In this document: positions 7,493-17,172 of the stretch, one piece after another
How the letters are laid out: each line of letters opens with the position of its first letter
How positions within the stretch are numbered: the stretch's first letter is position 1
NCBI GenBank assembly: GCA_963663675.1
Contig: OY760498.1
Coordinates: 3,658,001 to 3,722,000 of the forward strand
Reading direction: 5' to 3'
DNA length: 64,000 bases
From: CAINVV01 sp963663675
GTDB taxonomy: Bacteria; Bacteroidota; Bacteroidia; Bacteroidales; Prolixibacteraceae
Translations under genes and position numbers: made by a program
Notes under the pieces: generated by a model
Database searches by the model: none
Told to the model about the DNA's origin: nothing
The model's input: the letters and a program-made list of their open reading frames with translations, nothing else

Positions 7493-10168
7493 TTAAAACA
7501 TCCTTTCAATTCCAAGTTGCGCTTTCCCCGAAGAGTGTTTTTTGACCTTTTCATTGGCCGGTGGATTTTCGCTTAGTACAGACCAGGTGGTTAAATTTCC
7601 TCCTTCAGGAAGAATCATAATTACCTCATTCACCTTTGTTTTAATTTCCGGTTTCCCCCTGCTGATTTTTTGACCCGATTTCTTTGGTCCGGACATTACT
7701 ACGGCATTTACCCAGGGCAGATCCAGTTTACAGGTATTCCCCAGCAGGCTTTTGATGCAAATCCACTGAACCATACCGGACTTTATTTCGGAAGAAACGA
7801 CAAAACCTCCTTCAGCGTGAAGGGTGAATCTTCCGTTTTTATCGGCCGGGAATGCCGGGAAAACACGCAAAACACCATCATAACTTTGCAGCAAAGATTC
7901 ATTCATGGCAGTTGCCAATACAGACATCGATTCCATCGACATATGGCGGAACGGCCACATAGGAAGTGGAAATTTCTCATCCTTTGAAGTGGAATTGACA
8001 TCCTTTACCATGTTTGTCCGGAAAAACCATTCGGCATCTTTGTTTACCTCACCTTCCATGCCCCAGTGACCCCATCCGTTGCAATATATCTGCCATCTTC
8101 CTGGGAAACGACTCAGGTCGGCCGACAACTCTTTGGATAAACCCAGCCGGGCCAGAACGACTGAGACAGGGTCCCAACCGGTAACTTCAGATCCGTATAA
8201 AAGAGCTGTAGCGGTCATTTTGGAAAACAATTCGCTGCCTTTTTGCGACAATCCAATCGTTCCTGACGGGAAGACCGGTGAGGAAGGTACTGAAGGGAAA
8301 ATGCCATCCAGCAGTTTCAAGCCTTTGTTGATGGCTGAATCCGCAACCGGATCATAAACCGTCAGCATTTTGTTTTCCTTGATACCCCATCCTGCTGCAA
8401 AAATCGTGTCAGTCGGGCATTCAAGGCCCTTAAAGAAGCCCGTTCGCAATTTATACCCTGATTTTTCCGCTGAAATCGCTTTTTCACCTGCCTGTACAGA
8501 TGGCAATGGCGCAAGATGATCCAGTATTTCTTTCCATTTGACAGCTTCAGGCAAATTAGTCCCTGTAAGTTTTAGCGCTTCCAGCGAAGCTGAGAATAAA
8601 GCCTTCGCATACACCAGCTCGGTCAGCCCATCTTTTAGTTTGATCCAGCCCTCGTAACCGCTGCCTTCCCTGGCATGGTACAATCCGTCATTTTCCTTTA
8701 CCAGGATGGATTCATAGAATCTGGACGCCTCAACAATAAAGGGGAGGACTTTCTCCTGCAGAAAATTTCTGTCACCCGTGTATTGATATTGCCTCCAGAA
8801 ATCAAGGGCGATTTCAGCAATTGGGGTATGATTTATTTTCTCCCCGCTGGAGTTGTAACCGCGTCGTTCGGTTACATCCGATATAAAAGCGCCGTCCACA
8901 TTAAACAGTGTCCTGGCATCTTTTTTGGCCTGAGGCAGCGAATTAAACCTGAAATTCAGGTAGGAAGAAACGAGCTCATGAAAACCTGCCGCGTTCAGGG
9001 GCCAGCACAATTGCTGCTGGTTCCAGTGGAAATAAAAGTTCCAGTTCTGCACATCCCGGCTCCAGCCCCATAACCCATTGTTAAACCTGCCAGGATATTT
9101 ACCTCCCTGGGAAGCGTTGGCGTAAAACATGGTCAGGTACCAGAGATTATTCAGATAATCGTCTCCATAATCCATTAGTGAACGGTTCCATAATGATTTC
9201 CATACTTCAGCATTGGATTCCGTAAAACTCTGAAAACCTTTCTGTTGGGCCCGAGACAAGGTACCAGTTATTTCCGGGACAGGATCTTTGTCGGTTGGTG
9301 ATGTAACAGTAAATGCGAATTTTGCTTTCTTTTGATGATTTCCCGACAACCGGATAGTCGTACTGTGGGAATGTTCCCTAGAATATTTCACGGTAAGTCC
9401 GTTATCCTGAATGACCTTTCCACCAACTCCAAATTTCCCGGATGAAAGCTGCTGGGTGAGGTAAACACCACTATTGTCTGCAATAGCCTCAGTACCAGGC
9501 AACCCTATGGAAGCATCCCTGTTGATCTGGCTGTACCAATGGGAAAAAGTGCGGGAACCGAACCGCTCGACAGCAATGTCAACAGGAACATCTTCTTTAA
9601 AATCGCTGTTCAGGTCATAAAATAGTATGCCGGTTTTATGATCAACAATAGCCCTCAGGCTGATTTTCCCGAATGGACTGGCAGCCTCCAGGCTCAGCGA
9701 GGCATCCGCGAGATTAAGTTTTGCCTTAAATTCAGAAAGATATAAAGTGCTGAAAACCGGAAACTTAAAATCCATAACAATACGGCAGGCATGCCGTTGG
9801 GTGGTACTGTAATCTTCTTCCTTTCCGCTCCAGTTGTGGAAGGGGCCAAATGGTGCATCGTCCCACAAATCACTTTTATTAACGACTGCAATAAGTTTTG
9901 AATCCTCACACCAGAATAAAACGCCGATCTCGCCATTTCCAAGCGGAATTCCCTGCATTGGATCCATGGGAGGACTGAGATAAACCAGGTCATATTGCGA
10001 AACCCGTCCGGGCCAATCGATTTTCCATGCTGCAGTTTTCGGGTCAAACCCCGATTTAATTCCTGCAGTAGTGACAGAATCCCTGGAAAATACAGACAAA
10101 CAGAACGCAAGATAAATTATGGCGGTCGCTGAAAACATTTTTGCAGTCATTCTTCTTCGGTTTTGCAT
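7493..10168 (-). CDS. Exported GH95-like / DUF5703 glycoside hydrolase
   Basis: An 891-residue protein with an N-terminal signal peptide (start at 10168, or at 10150 after the RRR stretch). The N-terminal beta-domain carries GIPLGNGEIGVLF and NKSDLWDD, motifs shared by DUF5703 and GH95 proteins. The middle is an (alpha/alpha)6 barrel (WNFYFHWNQQQLCWPLNAAG, EIALDFWRQYQYTGD) and the C-terminus is a short beta-sandwich. Characterised GH95 enzymes are alpha-fucosidases or alpha-galactosidases; the DUF5703 branch is less well characterised, so substrate is open. It lies 10 bases after the beta-propeller gene, clearly in one operon. Confidence 0.68.
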   Translation of the reverse strand: MQNRRRMTAKMFSATAIIYLAFCLSVFSRDSVTTAGIKSGFDPKTAAWKIDWPGRVSQYDLVYLSPPMDPMQGIPLGNGEIGVLFWCEDSKLIAVVNKSDLWDDAPFGPFHNWSGKEEDYSTTQRHACRIVMDFKFPVFSTLYLSEFKAKLNLADASLSLEAASPFGKISLRAIVDHKTGILFYDLNSDFKEDVPVDIAVERFGSRTFSHWYSQINRDASIGLPGTEAIADNSGVYLTQQLSSGKFGVGGKVIQDNGLTVKYSREHSHSTTIRLSGNHQKKAKFAFTVTSPTDKDPVPEITGTLSRAQQKGFQSFTESNAEVWKSLWNRSLMDYGDDYLNNLWYLTMFYANASQGGKYPGRFNNGLWGWSRDVQNWNFYFHWNQQQLCWPLNAAGFHELVSSYLNFRFNSLPQAKKDARTLFNVDGAFISDVTERRGYNSSGEKINHTPIAEIALDFWRQYQYTGDRNFLQEKVLPFIVEASRFYESILVKENDGLYHAREGSGYEGWIKLKDGLTELVYAKALFSASLEALKLTGTNLPEAVKWKEILDHLAPLPSVQAGEKAISAEKSGYKLRTGFFKGLECPTDTIFAAGWGIKENKMLTVYDPVADSAINKGLKLLDGIFPSVPSSPVFPSGTIGLSQKGSELFSKMTATALLYGSEVTGWDPVSVVLARLGLSKELSADLSRFPGRWQIYCNGWGHWGMEGEVNKDAEWFFRTNMVKDVNSTSKDEKFPLPMWPFRHMSMESMSVLATAMNESLLQSYDGVLRVFPAFPADKNGRFTLHAEGGFVVSSEIKSGMVQWICIKSLLGNTCKLDLPWVNAVVMSGPKKSGQKISRGKPEIKTKVNEVIMILPEGGNLTTWSVLSENPPANEKVKKHSSGKAQLGIERMF

Positions 10169-10178
10169 AGATTCGGGT

Positions 10179-11120
10179 TTATTGTCTGGTGGATAACTTA
10201 GTTAAACTTTGATCTTTAGGGAAATATCCTTCAAAGAATGCTTTTTCAGGTCCGTCGTACATGGCCACCCTGACAGTACCCCAGGTTTCCTGGTCGCCGG
10301 TGGCATAATATACATAGGTCCTTCCTTCATATTCCAGGACATCAACATCCGAGTTGTTCCTTCCTTCTCCCGAAGTAGCTTCCAGAATGGGATTAAAAGG
10401 ACTTAGCTCCCAGTTTTCCAGGTCTTTGGTACGCGAGATGTAAGAAATCCATCCGTTATGTCCTTTCTGCGGTGCGTGGAGGTAAATCACATAGTAATAA
10501 GGCTTTAAATACCTAACCATCGGACAGGCAGAATACTCATGCTTTTCTCCCGTATAAACCAAACCGGAAATCTTTTCCCATTTCGACAGATCCTTTGAAC
10601 GGGCAAATTTGAAACAAAACTGAACCGGCATATCCGATTCGTAGGCCATCAGGAAACCATTATTATCCTGACAAACTGATGAATTAAAAAGATGTTCGTT
10701 CCCTTCCGGAAGAATGACTTTTTCGGACTTCCAGGTTTTCAAATCAGTCGTAACGAACCTGTCTATCCCGCTTGAATTCATCACTTTGCCAAAATCAGTA
10801 AATTCAAGGGCAAAAACGTTTAATTCGTCGTTGTTCACGTAAGCAGAAACAAACGAATGTCCTTGCCCAAACCGGGCAACTTCCTTCCCAGTCTGCAAAT
10901 CATCGATGTAGAGGTAGGCATCCTTCCCTTTGGCATAAGCGCCTCCCGGCCGGTTGTTCGACACCAGCAAAAGTCTTGAGCGGAAAATCACCGGAGTATT
11001 TTCCATCGGTGTCCGGCCCACATCCGAAAATGCGAAAGGCAACTTGAGCAGGGCAGGCTTTTGTGCCATGACAGTAAAAAACGGGGTAAAGCCCAAGATA
11101 CACAACAACAGGACTTTCAT
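10179..11120 (-). CDS. Exported five-bladed beta-propeller glycosidase (GH43/GH117-like)
   Basis: 313 residues with a signal peptide ending FTVMAQK. Repeated blade motifs are visible: DLKTWKSEKV, SKDLSKWEKI and TKDLENWELS, the '(T/S)xDLxxWE' pattern of GH43/GH32/GH117-type propellers. Acidic residues at NSDVDV and the EYSACP segment are candidate catalytic positions but I cannot fix them. The substrate is unknown; the context suggests trimming of side groups from a branched or sulfated glycan. It lies in the middle of the minus-strand operon, 87 bases after the GH92 gene. Confidence 0.6.
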   Translation of the reverse strand: MKVLLLCILGFTPFFTVMAQKPALLKLPFAFSDVGRTPMENTPVIFRSRLLLVSNNRPGGAYAKGKDAYLYIDDLQTGKEVARFGQGHSFVSAYVNNDELNVFALEFTDFGKVMNSSGIDRFVTTDLKTWKSEKVILPEGNEHLFNSSVCQDNNGFLMAYESDMPVQFCFKFARSKDLSKWEKISGLVYTGEKHEYSACPMVRYLKPYYYVIYLHAPQKGHNGWISYISRTKDLENWELSPFNPILEATSGEGRNNSDVDVLEYEGRTYVYYATGDQETWGTVRVAMYDGPEKAFFEGYFPKDQSLTKLSTRQ

Positions 11121-11207
11121 AGTTAATAGTTTAATTGTCAGGTTTTTATCGAATAGTATGTAATTTTGTCTGTAATGGTTCTAAATTAATCCTGTTTTAA
11201 CAACCAG

Positions 11208-13475
11208 CTATATCCCATTCCCCTGTCTATCAGTCATTTCAAACTCTACTTTACCCCCTTTCATCAGTTCAAAATGAGAAAATTTGTAATTCTCAATTGG
11301 TTTGCCATTGAAATGAATGGATTTAATGTAGCAGTTTTTATCTGAATTACCTGGAGCTGAGAGTACAAGGGTTTCGCCATTTCCGAGTTTGATCGTCACT
11401 TTACGAAAAACCGGTCCGGTAACGGCATATTCGGGTAATGAAGGACAGACGGGGTAAAAACCAATGGCTCCCAGGATATACCAGGCCGACATTTGTCCCG
11501 AATCGTCGTTGCCGCTTAGTCCACCCGGTCCGGTACCATATTCAGTTTTTAATATTTCCCTCACCATCCGGGATGACTTCCAGGGCTGGCCAGAATAGAT
11601 GTATAAAAATGGAATTTGTTGTCCAGGCTCGTTGCCATGCCAGTATTGCCCCTGTGCAAAAAAATCATCGAGTGACTGGTTGAATTTCTTCTCTCCGCCC
11701 ATCAGTGAGATCAATCCCTCTACATCCTGCGGAACATACCAGTTGTATTGCCATGGAGTGCCTTCGGTGATATAGAACATCTTTTTGTTTTTATCAAAAT
11801 CCGTAGTAAAAGTCCCGTTGGCAAAACGGCCGTTCATGTTGTTCACTGCGGGATCGAATACATTCCGGTAGTTTTGCGAACGTTTCAAAAAATATTCATA
11901 ATCGGCAGTTTTACCCATTTTTTTGGCGACCTGAGCCAGGCTGAAGTCGTCGTAGGCATATTCAAGTGTCCTGGAGACCTGTTCCTTTTTATGAAATGCT
12001 TCCTGCACAGAGTCTTCGAGCGGGATGTACCCGTATTTTAAATAAGATTTCAATGCCCTTCTGCCTTTACCATCAACATATTCCTCAAAATTTGCGGGTG
12101 TTTCGGTCGCGTTGTGCTTCATTAGCTGATATTCCTCCTCAGTCAGGTCAATAACACCTTTGGCGTATGCTTCCGCAATGATTGAAACCGCGTGATCGCC
12201 AATCATTGCGGCGGAATAGCTGTTCCATTGGGGGAAAATTGGCAGCCAGCCCCGGACTTTGCCCATCGTCAGCAAAGACTTTACCATGTCGGCATTGTAT
12301 TCGGGAGCAACCAGGTTATACAGCGGATGCAGAGACCGGTAAGTATCCCACGCCGAAAAATCGCCATAGTAATTTCCATTGCAAATGGTATCGGTCTGAT
12401 CGTTGCCGTCGAATCGCGGGTATTGTCCGTCAACATCGTTGTAGGTTCGCGGTTGTTGAAAAGAATGGTACATGGCAGTATAAAACTTTACTAACTCCTC
12501 GCTGTTATTGCTTTCCACCTCAATTCGGGAGAGTATATTGTTCCATTTATTTTTCAGTTTTTGCCTAACCACGTCGAAATTAAAATCAGGAATCTCTGCC
12601 TCCAGGTTCTTACGGGCCTGATCCAAACTCACGAACGAAGTTCCTACCTTTACCTTAACCATTTCACCTTTTTTAACCCTGAAAGAAAAATAAGCCCCTG
12701 AATTGGGCTGGTTGATGATCTGAAGTTCACCGTTTTTTACCTTGTCCTCTGTATAGACACCATACGCAAGGGCAGGTTTTTCAAGCCTCACTACAAAGTA
12801 CCCTGAAAATCCGGCCAGCTTTCCGTATCCCTGGTAAATCCGCCGTATTGGATTGTAACCAATAATTTCATTCTTTTCAGGGATTACCTGCACAAAACCT
12901 TCGCCTTTATCATTGTTCGGGTTGGCGACAATGTGCGCATCTCCTTCATTTCTAAAAGTAAAGCAAAAAATTCCGCACCGTGTTGTTGCACTCATTTCAG
13001 CCGTGATCTGATAGGTTTCCAGGTCTACTTTGTAATACTGGGGACTTGACACCTCTGTCGCATGAGAATAGCGGGAACCTCGTTTCAACGGATTACACAC
13101 CAGTTGACCAGAAACCGGCATGACAGCCATTGAGGCATATTCCTGGGTGCAGGAACCGCTGAGCCAATGCGACCCGCGGAATCCAGTCAAAAGGGTGTCC
13201 TTGTAATAATAAGCAGAGACACATTTGCGCTGGGTGTTGGTCGTTTGAGGCGACCAGTTTGTCATACCGAATGGCATAGTTACCGAAGGCTGCACCATTG
13301 CATTATTTTCGGTCCCGGCACCGTGTTTTAGCCCTGATTCTGTTGTGGTTGGTGCAGTGCCGATGATCGGACTCACAAACCGGGTATAGTCTTTTTCTGA
13401 CACTTTTGCCAAAACCTGCCCTGCCGCCAGGGATATCATCAAAAAGACCAATAATGGAAAACATTTTTTTAACAT
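11208..13475 (-). CDS. GH92 family alpha-mannosidase, exported
   Basis: 755 residues with a signal peptide (ending VLAKV). The start of the mature protein, YTRFVSPIIGT, and the downstream QPSVTMPFGMT, FRGSHWLSG, WDTYRSLHPLYNL, and GNDDSGQMSAWYILGAIGFYP (about 655-675) are the classical GH92 landmarks. GH92 enzymes are Ca2+-dependent exo-alpha-mannosidases that act on alpha-1,2/1,3/1,4 or phosphomannose linkages; the exact linkage cannot be read from sequence. Length fits the family. This is the only enzyme of the block whose family is certain, and it points to a mannose-containing glycan. Confidence 0.93.
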   Translation of the reverse strand: MLKKCFPLLVFLMISLAAGQVLAKVSEKDYTRFVSPIIGTAPTTTESGLKHGAGTENNAMVQPSVTMPFGMTNWSPQTTNTQRKCVSAYYYKDTLLTGFRGSHWLSGSCTQEYASMAVMPVSGQLVCNPLKRGSRYSHATEVSSPQYYKVDLETYQITAEMSATTRCGIFCFTFRNEGDAHIVANPNNDKGEGFVQVIPEKNEIIGYNPIRRIYQGYGKLAGFSGYFVVRLEKPALAYGVYTEDKVKNGELQIINQPNSGAYFSFRVKKGEMVKVKVGTSFVSLDQARKNLEAEIPDFNFDVVRQKLKNKWNNILSRIEVESNNSEELVKFYTAMYHSFQQPRTYNDVDGQYPRFDGNDQTDTICNGNYYGDFSAWDTYRSLHPLYNLVAPEYNADMVKSLLTMGKVRGWLPIFPQWNSYSAAMIGDHAVSIIAEAYAKGVIDLTEEEYQLMKHNATETPANFEEYVDGKGRRALKSYLKYGYIPLEDSVQEAFHKKEQVSRTLEYAYDDFSLAQVAKKMGKTADYEYFLKRSQNYRNVFDPAVNNMNGRFANGTFTTDFDKNKKMFYITEGTPWQYNWYVPQDVEGLISLMGGEKKFNQSLDDFFAQGQYWHGNEPGQQIPFLYIYSGQPWKSSRMVREILKTEYGTGPGGLSGNDDSGQMSAWYILGAIGFYPVCPSLPEYAVTGPVFRKVTIKLGNGETLVLSAPGNSDKNCYIKSIHFNGKPIENYKFSHFELMKGGKVEFEMTDRQGNGI

Positions 13476-13522
13476 CTTCTTTAAATATATATGATTCTTA
13501 TTACTAATCTATTACAAATTAT

Positions 13523-15577
13523 TTATTTGCTCCACGGACAATTTTTCGGACCAATTTTGTCAACTGGAATTTTTTGCAATCCATACTTCTTTAAGAATTT
13601 GGATGCGTAGAATGATCCTATGCTATTTCCCTTTGAACTGACGGCAGGGTTATTCTCAAAAGTCTGTTGTTTTTTGCTTCTTAAAAAGGTGCCTGAACAA
13701 TCAACAATCAGGTTGTTTCTGATTGTATTTGCGTCTGCATTTTCGCGGATGTTTTTCACTTCTAGGTATTTACTGGTGTACAAGGGTGAAAAGATATCCA
13801 CATCGGCAATGATTTTTTTCCTGATTTCAGGAGAATCCAGTTGTTCCAGCCAGCGTTTTTCACCCCAGGAGGAAAAACTCACCGCTGCATTGCACTTGTA
13901 GAAAAGGTTGTTTTCCACCAGGTTGTCTTTCCCTCCATGAATCTGAACACCACCAAATTGCCTGGCTCCGCATCTTTCAAATATATTGCCATAAATAATT
14001 ACACCGGAAATCATGTCATCCAGCCTGACACCTGCGGCACCACTGTGAGTACCCCCTGCAATGTCGGACCAGCGGTTGAAACGAATGTTTATCCCCCGGT
14101 AGGAGGGATTGTACCACATATCAAGCGCACCCTGGTCATCCGACTCATTGACCACCTTGCTGATTTCATTGTACTCTATGGTAAAGTCGTTGCCTTCCAG
14201 CCGCATGGCAGATGAAGATGAATACCTGAACCTGTTATGACTGACCCGCATACCACAGCCATCCAGGAGTACTGCCGGCTCATAGGTTCTTTTAAACAGC
14301 GAGAAATATTCCACAATTGTGTTTTCAATGAAATCATTGGAGGCGATAAGGTTTTTCCTGTCTCCTCCTTTTATGGAAATTCCGGAAAATCCCAATGTCC
14401 GGATCAGGCATCCGGATATTCCGTGGCCTGATCCTCCGTCAATATGAATGCCGTCTCGTCCAAATCTTTCCATCCGGCAATCTTTTATCAGGCATTTTGT
14501 ACCTCCTGTAATTGAAACTGCGCTTCCGCGACTTTCCTCAAAAGCCAGTCCCTGCAGTGTTACATGGGAGCAGTCCTTCATTTCGATCATAAATGGCGCA
14601 TCGAACACTGAAAGGGATACCTCCGCTTTATCGGGATTCACGTCCACCGGTGGATACCAGTACAACTGCCCGTCACTCCTGTCAAGATACCACTCACCGG
14701 GCTGGTCGATCTCGCAAAACAGGTTTACACCGAAATACCTCAGGCTGTCTCTATAGCCGTAATTATGATATGGTTCAGACAGGAAGAAGGTTTTTGAAAG
14801 TGTATCAACTTTAGTTACTTTCTGAAATTCATCGCTCCAGTCAAAGTACCAGTAACCGCCAAGGCAGACCTCCTTTTCTCTGGCCCACTTGTTCTGCCGG
14901 TTGTCAATATAACCGAAGACTCCTTCTTTGGTGCTCCTTTTTTTAAGGTAGGTAGGAGGTAATTCGGTCGCTCCTTTCACGAGTCCGGATACCGTAAAAC
15001 CGTTATCAGGCCAGCGGGCAAGCGTTTGCAGTTGTCCGTTGCAAAATAACTCGGGGCGTTTGCCAGGTTCAACCGGATTGCCATAATTTGTAATTCCAGC
15101 CTCATTGATATTGATCACGTAAATTTTCCCGGTCACAGCCGCAGGCAATTCTTTCATTTTATCAGGATTCTCCAGCAAATGCCAGTTTTTCAATTTTCGG
15201 CTGCCTTTAAAAACGGGAACACCTTTCCCGGAAGCTTTAATGACAAATGGATGTTTCTCATCTCCAGGGTCTTCAGAAGTAAATACTACCGGCGTCTCCA
15301 ACTGATAAATTCCACCTTCCACATAAATAGTTACTGAACCTTCAGGCGTTTCCTTATGGGTAAAACGGGCGATCTCTCTTGCCTTGTCGAGGCTATTAAC
15401 AGGGTATTGCCTTGTCCCGGGATTACTGTCACTTCCGTTGGACGAGACGTAAATTTCCAATTTCCCTGCATCGAACCCTTGAACAGAAGCGCCTACGGAA
15501 GCCGACCAGGAAAATAATATGCCTATAATCAATAAAATAGTCGGCGTGGAATATTTTAGTCTTGGTTTTTGTTTCAT
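13523..15577 (-). CDS. Exported right-handed beta-helix protein (pectate-lyase-like fold)
   Basis: 684 residues with a signal peptide. The mature N-terminus carries IYVSSNGSDSNPGT, the typical opening of parallel beta-helix proteins of Bacteroidota, and the middle (about 330-560) is a ladder of short repeats with N/D-G turns (VTLQGLAFEES, CLIKDCRMERFGRDGIHI, GISGCLIRTLGFSGISI, LVENNLFYKCNAAV). Relatives include polysaccharide lyases, GH28/GH110-like enzymes and epimerases; the catalytic class cannot be decided. It lies 47 bases upstream (in transcription order) of the GH92 gene. Confidence 0.75.
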   Translation of the reverse strand: MKQKPRLKYSTPTILLIIGILFSWSASVGASVQGFDAGKLEIYVSSNGSDSNPGTRQYPVNSLDKAREIARFTHKETPEGSVTIYVEGGIYQLETPVVFTSEDPGDEKHPFVIKASGKGVPVFKGSRKLKNWHLLENPDKMKELPAAVTGKIYVININEAGITNYGNPVEPGKRPELFCNGQLQTLARWPDNGFTVSGLVKGATELPPTYLKKRSTKEGVFGYIDNRQNKWAREKEVCLGGYWYFDWSDEFQKVTKVDTLSKTFFLSEPYHNYGYRDSLRYFGVNLFCEIDQPGEWYLDRSDGQLYWYPPVDVNPDKAEVSLSVFDAPFMIEMKDCSHVTLQGLAFEESRGSAVSITGGTKCLIKDCRMERFGRDGIHIDGGSGHGISGCLIRTLGFSGISIKGGDRKNLIASNDFIENTIVEYFSLFKRTYEPAVLLDGCGMRVSHNRFRYSSSSAMRLEGNDFTIEYNEISKVVNESDDQGALDMWYNPSYRGINIRFNRWSDIAGGTHSGAAGVRLDDMISGVIIYGNIFERCGARQFGGVQIHGGKDNLVENNLFYKCNAAVSFSSWGEKRWLEQLDSPEIRKKIIADVDIFSPLYTSKYLEVKNIRENADANTIRNNLIVDCSGTFLRSKKQQTFENNPAVSSKGNSIGSFYASKFLKKYGLQKIPVDKIGPKNCPWSK

Positions 15578-15637
15578 ACAGAAGTCAGTTACAAGGTTTC
15601 ATACGCTCTATTCACATCCTCTAACGATAGCACTAAT

Positions 15638-16996
15638 TTAAGGAGCCTGTGGAATAAACTTTGCCGATTTAAGTATTGATACAAATTCAGATGGAAATTC
15701 TTTGATAAATTGTGATAAAGGAATTGGCTTATCCTGGAGGCGGGTTTGTTTTTGATTAATTTCCCCCATCAGGCTCCAGTTCCGTCCGCTTCCTGAAACA
15801 GGTTCCTGAACTTTTTGCGTGTAGGAGGTAAAATCGATCACCATTCCCGGCGATTTTGATTGCCATTCCCTTACCGTTGCAAGTCTGAAGTCTTTGCACA
15901 TGAACCAGCGGATTTCCTTTTCCGCGTCCGAACCGCCTATTCCTGAGCCTCTTTCAACAAACTGGTAAATGAAACTGTTGGATTTGTAATGTTTGCGCCA
16001 AATGAGTCCAAACTCACCCTGTGTAATCATTTTCACATCAGGCCAGCGTTTCTGCACAGCTTCCAGCCAGCCGGTCAGTCCGGCCACATCAATGGGCAGT
16101 GATACTTCCCAGCAGTTGGTAACCCAGGCGAAACTGTTCAGCTGGAACCCTCTGTCAAAATGAATAGAGGAAGTATGGAGCATTTCCCTGAGTCCGGTTT
16201 CCAATCCATATTTCCCCAATGTTTCTATGGGTCCCACGCCCATCCGGCTGTTGAAACCTCCGGCAAATCCTTCTCTCCGGGCTGCCAGGAAATCCATCGT
16301 CCATCCGTCAAGATTCACAACATCAATAAAATCGTCATTCCCCTGGGCTGGTTTGCAAAAATGCTCTTTTGAAGGATAAAACGGGTAACTCACAGAGCCA
16401 TCACCGTCCTGGTTATCAACAGAATACTGACTCCAGATATTTCCCTGGCACACATGAATCTTCTCAACTTTTGCCAGGTATTCCTGGTTTTTGGCCGACA
16501 AAAAACCCGCGACAACGCTTGCTGGGCGAAAGCCCCTTCCTACCATTTGCGACACCTTTGCCAATCCGTCGCGTAAATCATTGTTAACCTGTTCAGTGGA
16601 ATTATAGGCATTCGCAAAATAGGCTCCCGGGATGAAGGTAACATCATCGCCAAATTTGCGATGATAACCGACAACCAGTTCCCGGATTTTCACATAATCC
16701 GAAGAGGTATCGTTCAGAGCCAGCCAACTTAATGCCCAGGTAATCCTCCCCCCTGGAAATCCTTTTTCTATGGCTTCCCTAAATTTTATTACCCTGTCAG
16801 GAGTATGCAGGTCACGCTCGTCATGGCCAACATTTTTATCTCGCGATACTTCGATCTGGTTTACCCGTATTACTGCATTAAAAGTTAAAAACCTGTTGCC
16901 GTAGAGGTTACCGGATTCTCTGACAGTACCATCCTGTGCATGAAGAAATATTGGAAACCATAATAGCAGCAGAAAACAGTTCACTTTAGTTATCAT
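15638..16996 (-). CDS. DUF3863-type exported protein (putative glycoside hydrolase)
   Basis: From the Met at 16996 a clean signal peptide is seen (MITKVNCFLLLLW, ending LHAQ); the longer frame from 17041 would place 15 residues before it. The mature region, with NAVIRVNQIEVSRD, HTPDRVIKFREAIEKG-PGGRITWALSWLAL, IPGAYFANAYN and FNSRMGVGPIETLG, matches what I recall of the DUF3863/DUF3864 family of Bacteroidota. No enzymatic activity is established; a TIM-barrel hydrolase is suspected from its glycan-locus contexts. It sits between the esterase and beta-helix genes in the same operon. Confidence 0.72.
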   Translation of the reverse strand: MITKVNCFLLLLWFPIFLHAQDGTVRESGNLYGNRFLTFNAVIRVNQIEVSRDKNVGHDERDLHTPDRVIKFREAIEKGFPGGRITWALSWLALNDTSSDYVKIRELVVGYHRKFGDDVTFIPGAYFANAYNSTEQVNNDLRDGLAKVSQMVGRGFRPASVVAGFLSAKNQEYLAKVEKIHVCQGNIWSQYSVDNQDGDGSVSYPFYPSKEHFCKPAQGNDDFIDVVNLDGWTMDFLAARREGFAGGFNSRMGVGPIETLGKYGLETGLREMLHTSSIHFDRGFQLNSFAWVTNCWEVSLPIDVAGLTGWLEAVQKRWPDVKMITQGEFGLIWRKHYKSNSFIYQFVERGSGIGGSDAEKEIRWFMCKDFRLATVREWQSKSPGMVIDFTSYTQKVQEPVSGSGRNWSLMGEINQKQTRLQDKPIPLSQFIKEFPSEFVSILKSAKFIPQAP

Positions 16997-17172
16997 AATA
17001 GTTTCTCCCGTAGTTATCATAAGTAAATTACTGAATATCAATTCGCCATCATGTTCTGCCCTGATCCATCGGGGGAACGCGCAATATAATTACATCACCT
17101 TTTGTTGGCTTGGCCCATGCTCGCTTCTCCAGTATTCAACACCTCTAATCAATGTATATCAACACATTATCT

